Of a stretch of 7,964 nucleotides of DNA, positions 5,271 through 7,964 are shown in pieces. A program made the translations under genes and the position numbers. Each line of letters starts with the position of its first letter. The stretch's first letter is position 1. The notes beneath the pieces were generated by a model. That model was not told where the DNA came from. It ran no database searches and worked only from the letters and a program-made list of their open reading frames with translations. Source of the DNA: Pseudomonadota bacterium (GTDB lineage: Bacteria > Pseudomonadota > Gammaproteobacteria > Burkholderiales > Rhodocyclaceae); the NCBI GenBank assembly GCA_023459095.1, contig JAEWVQ010000036.1:1-7964 (forward strand), written 5' to 3'.

Positions 5271-6596
5271 TCAGGCCAGCGCCCGGATCACGAACAGCGA
5301 GATGCTCGGGAACGCGACCAGCAGCACGATGCGGAAAACATCCGAGGCGAGGAAGGGCAGCACGCCGCGGAAGATGGTCAGCAGCGGGATGTCCTTGGCC
5401 ATGCTGGCGATGATGAACACGTTCATCCCCACCGGCGGCGTGATCAGGCCCACTTCCATGACCACCAGCGCGATCATGCCGAACCAGATCGCCTTCTCTT
5501 CGATCCCCAGGCCGTAGTAGTCCATGCCCAGCACGATGGGCAGGAAGATCGGCACGGTGAGCAGGATCATCGACAGGCTGTCCATCACGCAGCCGAGCAG
5601 CAGGTAGATGACGATGATCGCGAACAGCACGGTGAACGGGCCGAACCCCATGCTCTCCACCCAGTTCGCCGCTTCCACCGGCAGTTGGCTGACCGCCATG
5701 AACGAGTTCAGCATGTCGGCGCCGAGCAGGATCATGAACATCATGCCGGTGCCGGTGGCGGTGCCGTAGATGCACTCCATGAAGCGCCCTTCGGCCAGGC
5801 CGCCCGACTTCCACGCGGTGAGGCCGGTGGCGAGCACGCCCACGGCAGCGGCTTCGGTCGGCGTGAACAGCCCGCTGTAGATACCGCCGATCACCACCGC
5901 GAAGATCAGCATCACCGGCCAGGTGTCGATCAGCGTCGTCAGCCGCTCGGCCCACGAATGCTTGGGCGTGCCCGGACCACCCGCGGCCGGATCGACGCGG
6001 GTGACGATCGCGATCACCACCATGTAACCGAGCGCGGCCAGGATGCCGGGCACGAACGCCGCCATGAACAGCTTGGCGATGTTCTGTTCGGCGAGGATGG
6101 CGTAGATCACCAGCGGCACCGAGGGCGGAATCAGGATGCCCAGCGTGCCGCCCGCGGCCAGCGAACCGCCGGCGAGGCTGGGCTTGTAGCCGTGGCGCTT
6201 GAGTTCGGGCATCACCACCTGGGTCATCGTCGCCGCGGTGGCGAGCGAGGAGCCGCAGATCGCGCCGAAGCCGGCGCACGCGCCCACCCCGGCCATCGCC
6301 ATGCCGCCCTTCCAGTGGCCGATGAAGGCGTTGCCGGCGCGGAACAAGGCGCGCGACAGGCCGCCGTGGGTGGCAAACTGCCCCATCAGCAGAAACAGCG
6401 GCACCACCGACAGGTCATACACCGAGAAGCGGCCGTAGGGCGCGTTCTTCAGATAGGCGAGCAGCGGGTCCCAGCCCGACACCCAGATGTAGCCCAACGC
6501 CCCCGTGATGAACATGGAGATGCCGATGTGCACGCGCACCACCAGCAGCGCCATCATCACCACGCCCATGATCAGGCCTATGCTCGTACCGCTCAT
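5271..6596 (-). CDS. dctM: TRAP transporter large permease subunit
   Basis: The 441-residue protein is the DctM channel subunit of a tripartite ATP-independent periplasmic transporter, an inner-membrane protein with about 12-13 hydrophobic segments that uses the sodium or proton gradient to import an organic acid. Conserved DctM stretches are visible: CGSSLATAATMTQVVMPELKRHGY (114-137), GGTLGILIPPS (149-159), FTPTEAAAVGV (244-254) and GLITPPVGMNVF (383-394); the two proline-rich motifs are the family's re-entrant hairpin signatures. Length is normal for stand-alone DctM, and dctQ is a separate gene rather than fused. The ATG at 6596-6594 overlaps the dctQ stop codon by ATGA, implying translational coupling. 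It is the last gene of its operon and ends 33 bp from the bidirectional terminator. The substrate is set by DctP and not readable here; the nearby salicylate genes make an aromatic acid possible. Confidence 0.95.
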   Translation of the reverse strand: MSGTSIGLIMGVVMMALLVVRVHIGISMFITGALGYIWVSGWDPLLAYLKNAPYGRFSVYDLSVVPLFLLMGQFATHGGLSRALFRAGNAFIGHWKGGMAMAGVGACAGFGAICGSSLATAATMTQVVMPELKRHGYKPSLAGGSLAAGGTLGILIPPSVPLVIYAILAEQNIAKLFMAAFVPGILAALGYMVVIAIVTRVDPAAGGPGTPKHSWAERLTTLIDTWPVMLIFAVVIGGIYSGLFTPTEAAAVGVLATGLTAWKSGGLAEGRFMECIYGTATGTGMMFMILLGADMLNSFMAVSQLPVEAANWVESMGFGPFTVLFAIIVIYLLLGCVMDSLSMILLTVPIFLPIVLGMDYYGLGIEEKAIWFGMIALVVMEVGLITPPVGMNVFIIASMAKDIPLLTIFRGVLPFLASDVFRIVLLVAFPSISLFVIRALA

Positions 6597-7117
6597 TTCT
6601 TCACCTCACCGCGCAGTTCCCGAACCAAGGTCAGCAACGCGGCCAGACCGAGCAGAACGAACGAAGGTGCGATGGGAATGTAGCCCCACCACACCGGCAG
6701 ACCGATCACCATCGAGGTCTCGCCGTACTCGCGCATCTCCAGCATGCCCTCCCACACCCGCCAGGCGATGAAGAACGCGCACGCCGCGAGCAGCAGATCG
6801 GCGAAGGCGTCGAGCACGTGCTTGAGCCGCGGCGGCGCCCACAGCGTGAAGAAGTCCACGAACACGTGCCCCTTCTTCAGTTGGCAATACGGCAGGCACA
6901 TCGCCACCCCCATCGCCGACAGCATCTGCACCAGTTCGTAGTCACCGGGCACCGGCAGGCTGAACAGCGCCCGGCCGACCACGCTGACCACCGACATCAG
7001 CGCCTCGATGACGAAAAACAGGCCGCCCAGCACCGCAACCCAGGTGCATAGCGCGACAATGATCTTGCTGACCGGACCGCTGGTCTGCACAAGCGGCTGG
7101 TCCAAAGCTTCGGCCAT
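6593..7117 (-). CDS. dctQ: TRAP transporter small permease subunit
   Basis: The 174-residue protein is the four-helix DctQ subunit that supports DctM and helps dock the periplasmic binding protein. Hydrophobic segments lie at about 18-48, 62-78, 102-120 and 145-166. Family marks are GDYELVQ (58-64), KKGHVFVDFF (81-90), and WEGMLEMREYGETSMVIGLPVWW-GYIPI around 122-149. The ATG at 7117-7115 has a strong GGAGGAG Shine-Dalgarno about 7 nt upstream. It follows dctP after 81 bp that include a terminator-like hairpin, and overlaps dctM by four bases. Confidence 0.93.
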   Translation of the reverse strand: MAEALDQPLVQTSGPVSKIIVALCTWVAVLGGLFFVIEALMSVVSVVGRALFSLPVPGDYELVQMLSAMGVAMCLPYCQLKKGHVFVDFFTLWAPPRLKHVLDAFADLLLAACAFFIAWRVWEGMLEMREYGETSMVIGLPVWWGYIPIAPSFVLLGLAALLTLVRELRGEVKK

Positions 7118-7135
7118 CCGAATCTCCTCCGTTGG

Positions 7136-7189
7136 AAAACAAAAACCGCCGCATCATCCCCCACCTCGAAGGCGAAGGCGACGCGGCGG
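7136..7189 (-). terminator. Terminator-like attenuator hairpin between dctP and dctQ
   Basis: Read on the minus strand, CCGCCGCGTCG (7189-7179) can pair with TGATGCGGCGG (7156-7146) over 11 positions, nine Watson-Crick and two G-U, with a 22-nt loop; TTTTTGTTTT (7145-7136) follows directly. This is the pattern of an intrinsic terminator, but dctQ starts only 18 bp downstream with its own strong ribosome site, so partial read-through is more likely than full stop. Reduced expression of the membrane subunits relative to the binding protein would be the result. Confidence 0.6.
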
Positions 7190-7198
7190 GGTAGTTCG

Positions 7199-7964
7199 TT
7201 ACTTGGAGTACTTGTCTACCAGGGAAACGGCTTCGTCGTAAAGCTTCTGGCCATTCTGGCCCTTGCCCGAGATGTCCTTGATCCACTCCGCGGCCACCGG
7301 CTTGGTGGCGTCCTGCCACTTCGCGATTTCCGCCGCGGGAATCTCGTAGACCGTGTTGCCACGGGCCACCGCGGCCTGGCGACCGGCGGCGTCGGCATCC
7401 TTGAACTGGGTCGACACCCAGGCCGAGAACTCGCGGCCGCTGTTGTCGTCGATGACCTTCTTCAGCTCCGGCGGCAGGCTGTCGTACTTCTTCTGGTTCA
7501 TCACATAGATCATGGTCGCCGTGGTCATCGCACGGTCGCCACCCGCTTCGGCGTGGAACTTGGTCAGTTCATGGGTTTTGGTCGCCGGCACCACCTCCCA
7601 CGGAATCAGCGCGCCTTCGATCACGCCCTTGGACAGGCTCTCGGCCATCTGCGGCACCGGCATGCCCACCGGGGTCGCGCCCAGCGACGCCAGCAGCTTG
7701 TTGCCCAGCCGCGACGGCGCGCGCACCTTCATGCCCTTGATGTCGTCCAGGGTCTTGACCTGCTTGTCGCGGAAGTGGAGCTGGTTCGGGCCATTGACCC
7801 AGACGCCCAGCGGCTTCATGCCGGCGAACTCGCTCAGCGCGTTGGCCTGGACGAAGTCCCACAGCGCGCGCGAGGACGCCTCGTGGGTGGTGGTGACGAA
7901 GGGCAGCTCGAACACTTCGGAGACCGGGAAGCGGCCCGGCGTATAGCCCGGCAGCGTCCACACC
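7199..7964 (-). CDS. dctP: TRAP transporter substrate-binding protein, C-terminal 254 residues (5' end beyond right edge)
   Basis: The frame enters from the right edge and ends at the TAA at 7201-7199, showing 254 residues of a protein that is usually about 330 long, so the signal peptide and roughly the first 75-80 residues are outside the window. The first GTG (7963-7961) is internal, not a start. DctP-family features are the LPGYTPGRFPVSEVFELPF opening, the segment KTLDDIKGMKVRAPSR, in which the Arg following KV (position 81 of the visible part) is the residue expected to bind the substrate carboxylate, then LGATPVGMPVPQMAESLSKGVIEGA, and a C-terminal helical part ending SLVDKYSK. It would bind a carboxylate in the periplasm and deliver it to DctQM. 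The pocket cannot be read well enough by eye to name the ligand. It is the first visible gene of dctPQM, and any promoter lies off the window. Confidence 0.93.
   Translation of the reverse strand, partial: VWTLPGYTPGRFPVSEVFELPFVTTTHEASSRALWDFVQANALSEFAGMKPLGVWVNGPNQLHFRDKQVKTLDDIKGMKVRAPSRLGNKLLASLGATPVGMPVPQMAESLSKGVIEGALIPWEVVPATKTHELTKFHAEAGGDRAMTTATMIYVMNQKKYDSLPPELKKVIDDNSGREFSAWVSTQFKDADAAGRQAAVARGNTVYEIPAAEIAKWQDATKPVAAEWIKDISGKGQNGQKLYDEAVSLVDKYSK

Noticed and set aside
5166..6683. A 505-codon plus-strand frame over dctM.
   Set aside because: It is His/Arg/Gln rich, antisense to a clear membrane permease, and runs through the bidirectional terminator.

Overview
The window is GC-rich, densely packed chromosomal DNA of proteobacterial type. 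The close resemblance of several proteins to the nag/nah salicylate genes, as I remember them, suggests a betaproteobacterium (Rhodocyclales such as Thauera/Azoarcus, or Burkholderiales). This placement is inferred from protein style and gene order; there is no rRNA or other marker here. No gene-free stretch exceeds 300 bases, and I see no tRNA, rRNA, CRISPR array, insertion sequence or phage gene.

Left end (1-1006): the 5' end of a minus-strand gene for a secreted DUF11-type surface protein (runs off the left edge), then a 236-bp divergent spacer with short repeats, then a plus-strand gene for a membrane-anchored thioredoxin-fold protein with a CPIC active site.

Centre (1029-5188): a complete four-gene minus-strand operon in the order reductase, oxygenase large subunit, oxygenase small subunit, Rieske ferredoxin. 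This is the nagAa-nagG-nagH-nagAb order of salicylate 5-hydroxylase, which converts salicylate to gentisate. A divergent LysR-type regulator very like NahR/NagR/DntR lies upstream. The 114-bp spacer between regulator and operon holds a 15-bp sequence matching 11 of the 13 fixed positions of the NahR-box consensus I recall, plus a perfect ATCCAT-AAA-ATGGAT inverted repeat. Electrons would flow NAD(P)H -> NagAa (FAD, plant-type 2Fe-2S) -> NagAb (Rieske) -> NagGH (Rieske and mononuclear iron).

Right end (5201-7964): a strong bidirectional terminator separates the regulator gene from a convergent minus-strand TRAP transporter operon, dctP (5' end off the window) - dctQ - dctM. A terminator-like hairpin with a T tract lies between dctP and dctQ and probably attenuates transcription so that the binding protein outnumbers the membrane subunits. 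The position of the transporter beside the hydroxylase cluster makes an aromatic acid a reasonable candidate substrate, but nothing in the sequence fixes it.

The families are all known. The points worth a second look are the compact stand-alone hydroxylase module (no naphthalene dioxygenase subunits, no gentisate genes in view), its predicted operator, the adjacent TRAP system and the dctP-dctQ attenuator.
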